The notes: generated by a model not told the origin, from the sequence alone. A DNA stretch of 24,990 nt from Actinomycetota bacterium (GCA_028695395.1 JAQVJB010000015.1:1-24990); one strand, 5' to 3'. Positions 15,797 through 23,385 are shown, counted from the first letter of the stretch. Program-made: numbers and translations.

Positions 15797-15815
15797 CAAT
15801 ACTGATTAAGTGCTC

Positions 15816-17243
15816 CTACTGTTCTTTTATTGTCTCAAAAAGTTCTTTTGTCGCCTGCTTATCATAAACAACAGCACTTGCATTGCCAACCATTTCAGGC
15901 CAGGAAGGAATTGTGGTTATATCGATTTTTGAATAATTTATTTTTCCGAAAACAAATAAATATTTTGTAATATCTTTAAATTCAATATCTGTCCAGACAT
16001 ACCTGGTAAGATATTTAATAAAGAAAGGCATTTTAATAAATTTTTCCAGGTCAGACTGCTGTCTCATCAAAGCAATTATTATTTTAGCAGCTTCCCTTTC
16101 TCTTGCAAAAGCCCCTCCCTGCTGTCCAGGCTCGCCGCTTCTGTGCCTGTTTCTGGCAAGTGCAAGAGCTTGCTCACCATTCAGATGATGGATACCTTTT
16201 GACAGATAGCATCCTGAAAATCCATCAGCAAGATCTTCATTTACTTCAACAGTGACTCCTCCAAAAAAATCAATTAGAGGCTTAAAACCGTCAAAATCCG
16301 TAATGATATAATTATCTATTTCAAGACCTGAGAACTTTTCAATAGTCTCGATAGTAAGTTCATTTCCGCCCATAGCATGTGCGCCGTTTATTTTGCCTTC
16401 TCCATGACCAGGTATATCCACCCAGGTATCTCTGGGAATTGTAACTATAGTGCCTTCGCCGCTTTCAAGATTGAGATGCAAAATCATTATAATATCTGTT
16501 CTGCCGTTAACTCTTCCTCCGGGCCTGTCAAATGCGCTATCATCCCCCAGGATCAAAAGGTTTATTGAATTATACTTTTCATCCTCAATGCCTTTAAGAT
16601 TATTTTCAGCCCCAAGATGGAAATCCGCCAGGAATTGACTGAAAAATAAAGAAGCTTTCTCAGTCTCAATATCTGCACCTATATACTTCATTACATATAA
16701 AGCATCCTCATAGACAAAACTTGTTATCATATCTGTAAAGCTTTTATTATCTTCAGGTTCTATTGAATACTCATAACCCAATATTTCAGCGTTTATACCG
16801 CTTATTTTTACATCCCGGACATCCATCTCAATAGAATTATCAAAATCATTTAATCCCTCAAGATACTTATCTGCAAACATTTCTGATTCTGATAAATCTC
16901 CCGAATCATCAACGTTTGTTATGTCAATAATAATACTTTCATTACTTTCATTACTGTTTAAAACCAGCCTTTCCCCACCATCTTTTTCATAGACAGACCA
17001 ACCCTCGGGAATTTTTAAAAAATAATCTGTAAAATTTTCCGACTTGCTGAAATAAAGGCTTTTATCAATTGTAGTGGTAGTCACACTTAAGGAAGTCGAA
17101 GTGCTATCTTCTAACATTACAGAAGTAGATGTATCAGCAATCTTTACATCTTCATTCCTATATTTATTTATAAGAAAAAATGAAAGATATGCAAGAGCTG
17201 CAACAATAATGACAATAAGTACTATCAATAATATTTTTTTCAT
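15816..17243 (-). CDS. LytR-CpsA-Psr (LCP) family protein with extra extracytoplasmic domain
   Basis: LCP enzymes attach lipid-linked glycopolymers such as teichoic acids to peptidoglycan outside the membrane. Of 475 residues, 3-24 form one membrane anchor and 35-60 a Ser/Thr-rich linker. Residues 65-210 are a separate domain (KIPEGWSVYE...ERLVLNS...ESIIIDI) that resembles PsbP/DcrB/Mog1-like folds by pattern. The LCP domain runs from about 227, with GRTDIIMI (R248, D250), IPRDTWVDIPGHGEGKINGA (269-288), NRHR (365-368) and the later basic FARERE. The inserted domain is unusual, since LCP proteins normally pass straight from anchor to catalytic domain. The gene lies 74 bases after the 3D-domain gene, probably in one operon. 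Confidence 0.88.
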   Translation of the reverse strand: MKKILLIVLIVIIVAALAYLSFFLINKYRNEDVKIADTSTSVMLEDSTSTSLSVTTTTIDKSLYFSKSENFTDYFLKIPEGWSVYEKDGGERLVLNSNESNESIIIDITNVDDSGDLSESEMFADKYLEGLNDFDNSIEMDVRDVKISGINAEILGYEYSIEPEDNKSFTDMITSFVYEDALYVMKYIGADIETEKASLFFSQFLADFHLGAENNLKGIEDEKYNSINLLILGDDSAFDRPGGRVNGRTDIIMILHLNLESGEGTIVTIPRDTWVDIPGHGEGKINGAHAMGGNELTIETIEKFSGLEIDNYIITDFDGFKPLIDFFGGVTVEVNEDLADGFSGCYLSKGIHHLNGEQALALARNRHRSGEPGQQGGAFAREREAAKIIIALMRQQSDLEKFIKMPFFIKYLTRYVWTDIEFKDITKYLFVFGKINYSKIDITTIPSWPEMVGNASAVVYDKQATKELFETIKEQ

Positions 17244-17317
17244 AATAAAGCACTGCTCCAGAAAATTGATTTTTTATGACAAATGTCAAAAAAGTATATA
17301 ATATATCCTAACCTGAT

Positions 17318-17857
17318 TCAATAAATTACTGACAATGATTTTTCATCTGTTACATTTATCGTATTTTCATCTGCTTCTTCAACAATTCTCAACCATATTC
17401 CTTTCTTACCAAAATCTCTGGCTTCCTCCCTGGAGCTAAAGTATATGTCTACCCTGTTGCCTTTTATTTTTCCGCCTGTGTCTTCTGCAATGAAAGTTCC
17501 CACATCTTTTATCTGGACCTCTGTACCAAGAGGTATTACTTTAGGATCGACCGCTATGACACCTTCACAGACTTCCTTGCCTGTGGCAGTAATATTATCT
17601 GTACCCTGCGCCGGATCATTTGCACTGTAGCCTGTAGCAACAAAGTAAAACCATTCAACAAGTTCGGTTTCTTTCTTATTTATGATAACAGGCTCTTTTC
17701 TGATAATTATTTTTTCATTTTCCTGTTCATATTTTGATTTTGTGAAAAACTTTAAAACATCTCCTTTATATTCCAGATACAACCATATCGAACTAAAAAT
17801 AATAGCTGCAATAAGAACCCAGAATAAAAGGTTTATTACAATATTATACTTCTTCAA
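17318..17857 (-). CDS. Membrane-anchored 3D-domain protein (wall-associated)
   Basis: A 179-residue protein with an N-terminal membrane segment (about 7-27), a charged linker, and a C-terminal 3D domain (about 72-158). The three aspartates that name the domain are visible as D104 (IAVDPKVIPLG), D126 (AEDTGGKIKGN) and D137 (RVDIYF). TATGKEVCEGV completes the pattern. 3D domains have a double-psi barrel fold and occur in resuscitation-factor and MltA-type wall lytic proteins. Lytic activity is inferred only, and no G5 or LysM domain is present. The start is TTG at 17857, chosen because AGAGGGG lies 5-7 bases upstream. It is followed by the LCP gene. Confidence 0.85.
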   Translation of the reverse strand: MKKYNIVINLLFWVLIAAIIFSSIWLYLEYKGDVLKFFTKSKYEQENEKIIIRKEPVIINKKETELVEWFYFVATGYSANDPAQGTDNITATGKEVCEGVIAVDPKVIPLGTEVQIKDVGTFIAEDTGGKIKGNRVDIYFSSREEARDFGKKGIWLRIVEEADENTINVTDEKSLSVIY

Positions 17858-17870
17858 TTTTACCCCTCTG

Positions 17871-17890
17871 TTAACTGTGAAAACAGTTAA
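17871..17890. repeat. Perfect inverted repeat before the 3D gene
   Basis: TTAACTGT-GAAA-ACAGTTAA has 8-bp perfect arms. It lies immediately upstream of the ribosome site of the 3D-domain gene. No T-run follows on either strand, so it is not a terminator. It could be a repressor site or a hairpin in the 3D-gene leader. Confidence 0.6.
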
Positions 17891-17902
17891 AAATACTTAT
17901 AT

Positions 17903-17921
17903 TCATGCCTTATATGCATGA
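17903..17921. repeat. Short inverted repeat in the 3D gene leader
   Basis: TCATGC and GCATGA flank a 7-base spacer. It lies between the proposed minus-strand promoter and the 3D gene. Its meaning is unknown and short repeats like this can arise by chance. Confidence 0.35.
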
Positions 17922-17973
17922 CTTTAATAACAAAATAGCTGCTAAAACAGCCTTAAAACAAAAACATCGATAG

Positions 17974-18001
17974 ATTATACGAATAAAAACTTAAAAATCA
18001 A
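17974..18001 (-). promoter_or_regulatory. Promoter of the 3D-domain/LCP unit
   Basis: On the minus strand TTGATT (18001-17996) and TATAAT (17979-17974) are separated by 16 bases. It points to the 3D gene, with a leader of about 110 nt containing both inverted repeats. It lies 25 bases from the lexA-side palindrome. Confidence 0.6.
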
Positions 18002-18026
18002 CCTTAAAAAAATCCCTGAATAAAAA

Positions 18027-18044
18027 ACTATACATATGTATAGT
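18027..18044. promoter_or_regulatory. 18-bp perfect palindrome, candidate LexA operator
   Basis: ACTATACATATGTATAGT is self-complementary over all 18 bases. It covers the -35 region of the proposed lexA promoter, where a repressor would block polymerase. Its CTAT-N8-ATAG outline is like the enterobacterial CTGT-N8-ACAG box rather than the Bacillus CGAAC-N4-GTTCG box, and the LexA helix here is likewise of the enterobacterial kind. The LexA assignment is inferred. Confidence 0.6.
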
Positions 18045-18058
18045 AATTATTGTATAAT
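18029..18058 (+). promoter_or_regulatory. Candidate promoter of lexA-dnaE-dinB
   Basis: TATAAT at 18053-18058 is preceded at 18 bases by TATACA (18029-18034), which matches TTGACA at four of six positions. The -35 lies inside the 18-bp palindrome. Transcription would begin near 18065, leaving a leader of about 178 nt before lexA. Confidence 0.55.
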
Positions 18059-18150
18059 CTATTGCAGAGGTGCAAAAACATATTCTTGCGCTATTCGGAG
18101 TTTATTGGAAAAAGACCGATAAATTAAAACTTAAAAAAATAATAAAGATA

Positions 18151-18207
18151 ATGAATTTATTATATATGATTTATGCATTTATATATTTAGCTACGTGCAT
18201 TTTATAA
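18151..18207 (+). CDS. Possible 18-residue hydrophobic leader peptide (speculative)
   Basis: ATG at 18151 opens a short frame, MNLLYMIYAFIYLATCIL, ending at TAA 18205-18207, inside the lexA leader. It is almost wholly hydrophobic and could span a membrane. Only a weak AAAGAT-like ribosome site precedes it. AT-rich DNA readily encodes such peptides by chance, so this is a low-confidence entry kept because of its place downstream of a likely SOS promoter. Confidence 0.15.
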   Translation: MNLLYMIYAFIYLATCIL

Positions 18208-18242
18208 TAATCATATCATTTATAAAGAGGCGTATTTAAAAA

Positions 18243-18890
18243 ATGGCAAAGAAAACAGGATTGACGGGAAAACAGGATATTTTTTTGAAAGAAATCTATA
18301 AGTTTATATCAGAAAATAATTATCCCCCTTCGGTCAGAGAACTTGCTTCCATATCAGGATTTTCTTCCCCCAAAGGGGCAGCAGATCATTTAAACACTCT
18401 TATTAAAAAAGGATATCTCCAAAGAAATCCATCGCCAAGATCTTTAAAACTTACAGAAAAAGCTTTCTGGTATTTAAAAATGCCGAATCCTTTCAATGAC
18501 AGTAGCATCCTATACCTGCCTCTTCTGGGGAGGATAGCAGCAGGAAAGCCTATTTTTGCAGAAGAAAACATAGATGAATATGTACCTATATCAAAGCAGG
18601 TAATGGGCAGAGCTGAAGGGCAATTTCTTTTAAGGGTAAATGGAGACAGCATGTCCGGGGACCATATTATGGATGGAGACATGCTTATAGTGAAAATACA
18701 GGATACTGCAGAAAACGGAGATATAGTGGCTGCGCTTTTAAATGATGAAGCTGTAGTTAAAAGATTTTATAAGCGTTCGGACGGGACAGTGGAACTGGTA
18801 TCATCAAATCCCCTATATGAACCAATAGTCCTAAAGGACGGAGTAAGGATACAAGGCAAAGTAATAGCTGTTTACCGTCATATTTTTTAA
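18243..18890 (+). CDS. lexA: SOS repressor LexA
   Basis: LexA represses DNA-damage genes and cleaves itself when RecA is activated. The 215-residue protein has an N-terminal winged helix (about 8-72) with recognition region GFSSPKGAADHLNTL (39-53). This is nearer to the enterobacterial RSPNAAEEHL type than to the Bacillus type. The autocleavage bond is A100-G101 (LGRIAAGKP), and the catalytic dyad is S136 (VNGDSMSG) and K173 (EAVVKRFYK), so it should be self-cleaving. AAAGAGG lies about 12 bases before the ATG, slightly far. It heads the cassette; dnaE follows after 70 bases with no terminator. Autoregulation through the palindrome at 18027 is inferred. Confidence 0.94.
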   Translation: MAKKTGLTGKQDIFLKEIYKFISENNYPPSVRELASISGFSSPKGAADHLNTLIKKGYLQRNPSPRSLKLTEKAFWYLKMPNPFNDSSILYLPLLGRIAAGKPIFAEENIDEYVPISKQVMGRAEGQFLLRVNGDSMSGDHIMDGDMLIVKIQDTAENGDIVAALLNDEAVVKRFYKRSDGTVELVSSNPLYEPIVLKDGVRIQGKVIAVYRHIF

Positions 18891-18960
18891 TTTTTAAGGA
18901 TGACTCTGGCAGATATGCCTTCTTAAAAAAACTATTTTATATTTCAGGAGAGATACAAAG

Positions 18961-21900
18961 ATGTTTTGCCATCTTCACATACATAGCGAATACAGCATAC
19001 TTCAGTCCTCTATCAAGCTGGAAAATCTTGTCGAAAAGGCTGCTTTATGCAGAATGAAAAGCATTGCACTCACTGACTATTCTGTCATGCATGGAGCAGT
19101 AAATTTTTATAAAAAAACTATGCAATCAGGGATTAAACCGATAATAGGCATAGAGCTTCTGCTTTATGAAAAAGACTACCTGCCATACAACATAATACTG
19201 CTCGCTAAAGGATTTGATGGATATAAAAATCTTTGCAAAATATCAAGCTTCATCAATCTTAAAAGCAAAAATGAAAGAAAATATGTGTGTTTTGAGAATA
19301 TTCAAGATATATGCAGGGATGTCATATGCATAATAGGTTATGAAAGCAATCTGATTACCAGTCTTTTAATAAAAAATAATTCAGAAGAAGCAGAAAAAAT
19401 AGTAAGAAAATGGTCGGAAATATTTAAAGAAGACCTGTTTTTTGAAATCATAAGAAAAAAAAGCGATAATCCTAAGAATAAGCACATCTATGCCGCATCA
19501 GAAAAATATATAGAAAATGTTATAGAAAGTTTTGCTGAAAAAGAAAGTATCGGTATTGTGGCAGCAAATAATGTAAGTTTTCTTTCAAAAGAAGATTACC
19601 CATCATTTAAAACACTTTTAAAGATATATTCTATGTCTTCAAAAAAAACGCCCCCATTCTCTAAGAAAGATGGATTCGAAGAATATTATTTTAAGACTCC
19701 GTCAGAAATGAAAATCTTATTTAATGATCTTCCTGAAGCACTCGCAAACACAGTAAAAATATCTGAAAAGTGCAATCTCGAAATAGGTTTAAGCAAGATG
19801 ATAACTCAAGGAATAGACAGTCAGGCTGGAAGCATGGATAATGAAAATAAGCAGCTAAGAAATATCTGCTACCGCAAAGCCTGCATAAAGTATAAGGGTA
19901 ATTATAATGACAATATAAAAAAAAGACTTGACCATGAACTGAAAGTCATAGAAAAAACAGGGTTTTCCCGCTATTTTCTTATTGCTGCAGACATTGCGGA
20001 ATATGCTAAAAAAAACCATATACCTATTTATGGAAAAGGCTCTTCAGCAGGGAGTATTGTGACTTATATGCTTGGAATATCAAATATTGACCCTGTAATC
20101 AATAATCTCTCTTTTGAAAGATTTTTACATGAGCAGAGAAAAAAGCTTCCAGATATTGATATAGATATCTCAAGTACTGGCAGATTTAAAATAATCAATT
20201 ATCTTTCTCTTAAATATGGAAGGATGAACATAATAAGAATTCCCGTATTCGCTACGATAAGATCGAGGTCTTCGCTAAGAGAAGCCGGGAGAGTACTTAA
20301 CCTCAGCAGACAGGAAATACAGTCAGCAATAAATGACTGCTATCCAGAAAAGCACGGTAAAAAACCAGCTATAAAGGAATCAGGCACCTCTTTTTCTGAT
20401 GAAGATTTTTTAAGAGCTTCTTCTTGTATTTCAGGCTACATAAGACATCTGTCAATGCATCCGTGTGCATTTGTAATAATCGATAAAGAACACTCCGGCA
20501 TAATGCCTTTAATGATTTCAGAGACAGGCGATGTTATGAGCCAGTACCCTAGTGAGAATATAGAAGATATGGGGTTATTGAAAATAGATCTAATCAATTC
20601 AGTTACGCTTGATCATATAAGTTATGTATCTGAGATACTTGCAGAAAGAAGAGGTATTGATATGGACTTTTTAAAGATACCGAGAAATGACAGAAGAGTT
20701 TATGAAATGCTTAAAGAAGGCAATTCAATCTGTGTCTTCCAGCTGGAAAGCATGGGCATAAGATCACTAATGAAAAAACTTAAACCATCCTCGATTGAAG
20801 ATATTACCCTTCTTATATCACTTTACAGACCCGGCCCCCAACAATCCGGGATGGTCGATACATTTATAAGAAGAAAATTTCAGGAAGAGCCTGTTGATTA
20901 CATGCATTATGATTTAAAAGACATACTAAAAGACACCTGCGGGGTAATGCTTTACCAGGAACAGGTTATGAAAGTTGCTGAAAAAATAGCAGGATACAGC
21001 CCGGGTGAAGCAGACAGGCTGAGAAAAGCAATAGTCAGCCTTTCAAAAAAAGCTATGGAAAATGAAAAGGCAGGATTTTTAAAAGGTTCCTTCAGAAAAG
21101 GATACGGGCATGAATTGTCAGTCGGAATATTTGACCTTATTGCAAAATTTGCAGGTTACGGGTTTGTTAAGGCACATGCAGCATCATATGCTGACATCAG
21201 CTATATAACAGCTTATATCAAATCATATTTTCCAGCTGAACTTATATCTTCCATACTTACAAGAAACTCAGGATATTACGGAAGAGGGTCTTATATAGAA
21301 GAAGCAAGAAGGTTGGGAATAGCCATAAAACCTCCGGATATCAACATTGCATCAGACAGATATCTTACAGAAAACAATGGCAGATCTTTAATGGTATCGC
21401 TTTCTTCTGTAAGAGATCTGGGGCCTGAAGGAGTAAAAGAAATAATCAGTGAAAGAAATAATAACGGAAAATACAAAAGTTTTTTTGATTTTTTTGAAAG
21501 AATAGTAAAAAAAAGAAAGATATCCATAAAAGCGGCAAAGAATCTTATTGATATAGGCGCTTTTGATTTTACGGGACTTAAAAGAAAATACCTGGCAATA
21601 ATCCTTGAATATCTTTTATCCATAAAGAGCAGGAGAGATATATGCATAAACAGCATATTTGATAAATATATAGAATGCATGGATGGATTTTTTCCAGAAA
21701 TCTCTAATTACATGCCGGATTATAGCAATGATGAAAAAATTGAGATTGAAAATGACCTGCTTGGATTTTGCATAAGCGCAAATCCCCTTGATTACTTTAA
21801 AGATATCACGAAAGACTTAAATATAACTGAAAGCGGATGTTTTAAGAAGAATGTCAGCATAAAAAGGCCTATAAAGAATAATATAATTTCTGAAGGCTTT

Positions 21901-22197
21901 GTCCTTATAAAAAGGAGAGATACAGCCAAAAGCAGCAGAAGCGGAAAAGAAATCATATTTTTAACTCTTGAAGACAGGGACGGTATGTATGAAGCAGTAT
22001 CGTTTTCAGAGGCATCCGTAAAAGCATGCAAGCAAATAAAAGCAGGGACTCCTGTGCTTATCAAAGGTTCTCTTATTTTTAAAAAAAATGACATATATGT
22101 AAAAATAAGCCATATAAAAAGTCTGGCTGATTTAAAAAAAACAAAAGAAAATTCCCTTAAGCAGGCCTTAAAAATTCACATAATGTCTAAACAATAA
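18961..22197 (+). CDS. dnaE2: C-family DNA polymerase III alpha subunit, error-prone DnaE2-like
   Basis: A 1078-residue polymerase. Domains: PHP (about 1-215), palm/fingers (about 330-800) with GKGSSAGS at 358-365 and catalytic D400, D402 (PDIDID) and D543 (LLKIDL), helix-hairpin-helix (about 810-880), and OB fold (about 985-1060). It ends there, without the tau-binding C-domain of replicative DnaE1. DnaE2-like traits are IRHLSMHP (494-501) and RNSGYYG...EEARRLGIAIKPPDIN. RPGPQQSGMVDTFIRRK (623-639) looks like DnaE1. In the PHP, the usual TDH and ND-H metal positions read TDY (38-40) and NNVS (203-206), so proofreading there is probably lost. AGGAGAG precedes the ATG. The neighbours lexA and dinB support a role in SOS translesion synthesis. 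Confidence 0.85.
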   Translation: MFCHLHIHSEYSILQSSIKLENLVEKAALCRMKSIALTDYSVMHGAVNFYKKTMQSGIKPIIGIELLLYEKDYLPYNIILLAKGFDGYKNLCKISSFINLKSKNERKYVCFENIQDICRDVICIIGYESNLITSLLIKNNSEEAEKIVRKWSEIFKEDLFFEIIRKKSDNPKNKHIYAASEKYIENVIESFAEKESIGIVAANNVSFLSKEDYPSFKTLLKIYSMSSKKTPPFSKKDGFEEYYFKTPSEMKILFNDLPEALANTVKISEKCNLEIGLSKMITQGIDSQAGSMDNENKQLRNICYRKACIKYKGNYNDNIKKRLDHELKVIEKTGFSRYFLIAADIAEYAKKNHIPIYGKGSSAGSIVTYMLGISNIDPVINNLSFERFLHEQRKKLPDIDIDISSTGRFKIINYLSLKYGRMNIIRIPVFATIRSRSSLREAGRVLNLSRQEIQSAINDCYPEKHGKKPAIKESGTSFSDEDFLRASSCISGYIRHLSMHPCAFVIIDKEHSGIMPLMISETGDVMSQYPSENIEDMGLLKIDLINSVTLDHISYVSEILAERRGIDMDFLKIPRNDRRVYEMLKEGNSICVFQLESMGIRSLMKKLKPSSIEDITLLISLYRPGPQQSGMVDTFIRRKFQEEPVDYMHYDLKDILKDTCGVMLYQEQVMKVAEKIAGYSPGEADRLRKAIVSLSKKAMENEKAGFLKGSFRKGYGHELSVGIFDLIAKFAGYGFVKAHAASYADISYITAYIKSYFPAELISSILTRNSGYYGRGSYIEEARRLGIAIKPPDINIASDRYLTENNGRSLMVSLSSVRDLGPEGVKEIISERNNNGKYKSFFDFFERIVKKRKISIKAAKNLIDIGAFDFTGLKRKYLAIILEYLLSIKSRRDICINSIFDKYIECMDGFFPEISNYMPDYSNDEKIEIENDLLGFCISANPLDYFKDITKDLNITESGCFKKNVSIKRPIKNNIISEGFVLIKRRDTAKSSRSGKEIIFLTLEDRDGMYEAVSFSEASVKACKQIKAGTPVLIKGSLIFKKNDIYVKISHIKSLADLKKTKENSLKQALKIHIMSKQ

Positions 22198-23385
22198 ATG
22201 TATAAACATATGCAAGAGAATAAAAAACAGATAATACATGTAGATATGGATGCCTTCTTTGCCCAGATAGAACAAAGAGATAACCCGGGATACAAGAATA
22301 AACCTCTTATTGTAGGAGGTCCGCTTAACAGAGGTGTCATCTCTTCTGCTTCTTATGAAGCAAGAACTTACGGGCTTCACTCGGGAATGCCTATTTATAA
22401 AGCAAGGAAACTTTGCCCTAAAGGCATTTATGTCCCGGTCGATATGGAAAAATATCTCTTTGAATCCAGGATAATAAGAAACATATTTTATCAGTTTACT
22501 CCCCTTGTCGAACCGGTAGGGTGCGATGAAGCTTTTCTCGATGTTACAGGATGTGAAAAACTATTTGGTAAAGCTTTTGATATCGCAAAAAAGATAAAAG
22601 GTGCAATATATGAAAAAACAAACCTTACTTCGTCTGCAGGTATAGGCTCAAACAAATTTTTTGCAAAACTTGCATCAAATCTGGGAAAACCAAATGGCCT
22701 TACCGTCCTTGAAAAAACACCTGAAATCATGAGTAAAATAAAAATGCTGCCTGTTTCAAGTATCTGGGGAATTGGAAAATCGACTGAAGAAAGCCTTAAT
22801 AAGATGGGTGTAAAAAGTATAGGTGATCTTGCAAACATACCTCTTGAAATACTTAAAATGAAATTTAAGGAAATGGGAGAATTTATTTATAAAATGGCAA
22901 ACGGTATTGACAACCGTTCTGTATCGACTCCATCCGATCCGAAATCCATAGGAAGGGAAATGACTTTATCGGCAGATACATCAGATATGCCTACTTTAAG
23001 GATAGTAGCGCTAAGACTTATTCAAAAAATTGCTGCAAATCTTAGCCGCGAAAAATGCAAAGGCAGGACAATAACTATTAAAGTAAGATTTTCAGATTTC
23101 ACAGGAACATCCTCCAGAATAACAATAGACAAATATACTGACAGCATATTTGACATCTATAAAATAGCTATCTCTTTAATGCAAAAAATAGATCTTGTAA
23201 GAAAAAAAGTAAGAATGATAGGCATTTCAGTGTCCGGACTTAAAAAATGCGAACTGATTGAATACAATCTTTTTGAAAATCCTGACAAAAAAGACAATCT
23301 GACAAAAACAATATGTGAAATAAATTCCCGGTATGGAACTAACAAGATATTTGTTGCAGAGTCAATAAACGATATTAAGCAATGA
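22198..23385 (+). CDS. dinB: DNA polymerase IV (DinB), Y-family, catalytically intact
   Basis: A translesion polymerase of 395 residues. Catalytic residues are present: D16 and D18 (HVDMDAFF), steric gate F21, and D110/E111 (GCDEAFLDVTG, where the usual S before DE is C). The finger signature SSAGIGSNKFFAKLASNLGK (145-164) is present. A thumb with helix-hairpin-helix (KMGVKSIGDLANIP) and a little-finger domain follow. Near the C-terminus EYNLF occupies the place of the QxxLF sliding-clamp motif, with E instead of Q. The ATG directly abuts the dnaE stop (TAAATG), so translation is probably coupled; an in-frame ATG at 22210 is an alternative. It is not ImuB, which lacks these acidic residues. 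Confidence 0.92.
   Translation: MYKHMQENKKQIIHVDMDAFFAQIEQRDNPGYKNKPLIVGGPLNRGVISSASYEARTYGLHSGMPIYKARKLCPKGIYVPVDMEKYLFESRIIRNIFYQFTPLVEPVGCDEAFLDVTGCEKLFGKAFDIAKKIKGAIYEKTNLTSSAGIGSNKFFAKLASNLGKPNGLTVLEKTPEIMSKIKMLPVSSIWGIGKSTEESLNKMGVKSIGDLANIPLEILKMKFKEMGEFIYKMANGIDNRSVSTPSDPKSIGREMTLSADTSDMPTLRIVALRLIQKIAANLSREKCKGRTITIKVRFSDFTGTSSRITIDKYTDSIFDIYKIAISLMQKIDLVRKKVRMIGISVSGLKKCELIEYNLFENPDKKDNLTKTICEINSRYGTNKIFVAESINDIKQ

Larger units (their letters stand above)
17858..18242. other. Divergent intergenic regulatory region, 3D gene / lexA
   Basis: This 385-base gap is the longest without a convincing gene. It holds two inverted repeats close to the 3D gene, a minus-strand promoter, a perfect 18-bp palindrome with a plus-strand promoter, and a plus-strand leader of roughly 180 nt before lexA. 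The leader contains a possible hairpin (TTTATTGG at 18101-18108 with CCGATAAA at 18116-18123, one G-U pair) and an 18-codon hydrophobic reading frame. Confidence 0.8.

Noticed and set aside
18065..18125. AGAGGTGC-like start reminiscent of a lysine riboswitch in the lexA leader
   Set aside because: Only this short string matches. The remaining conserved lysine-riboswitch blocks were not found, and the downstream genes have no link to lysine.
21291..22094. Long antisense open frames within dnaE, and similar ones opposite argD, pheT and thrS
   Set aside because: They lie fully opposite well-supported genes, lack ribosome sites and have no recognisable family. AT-rich coding DNA commonly gives such shadow frames.
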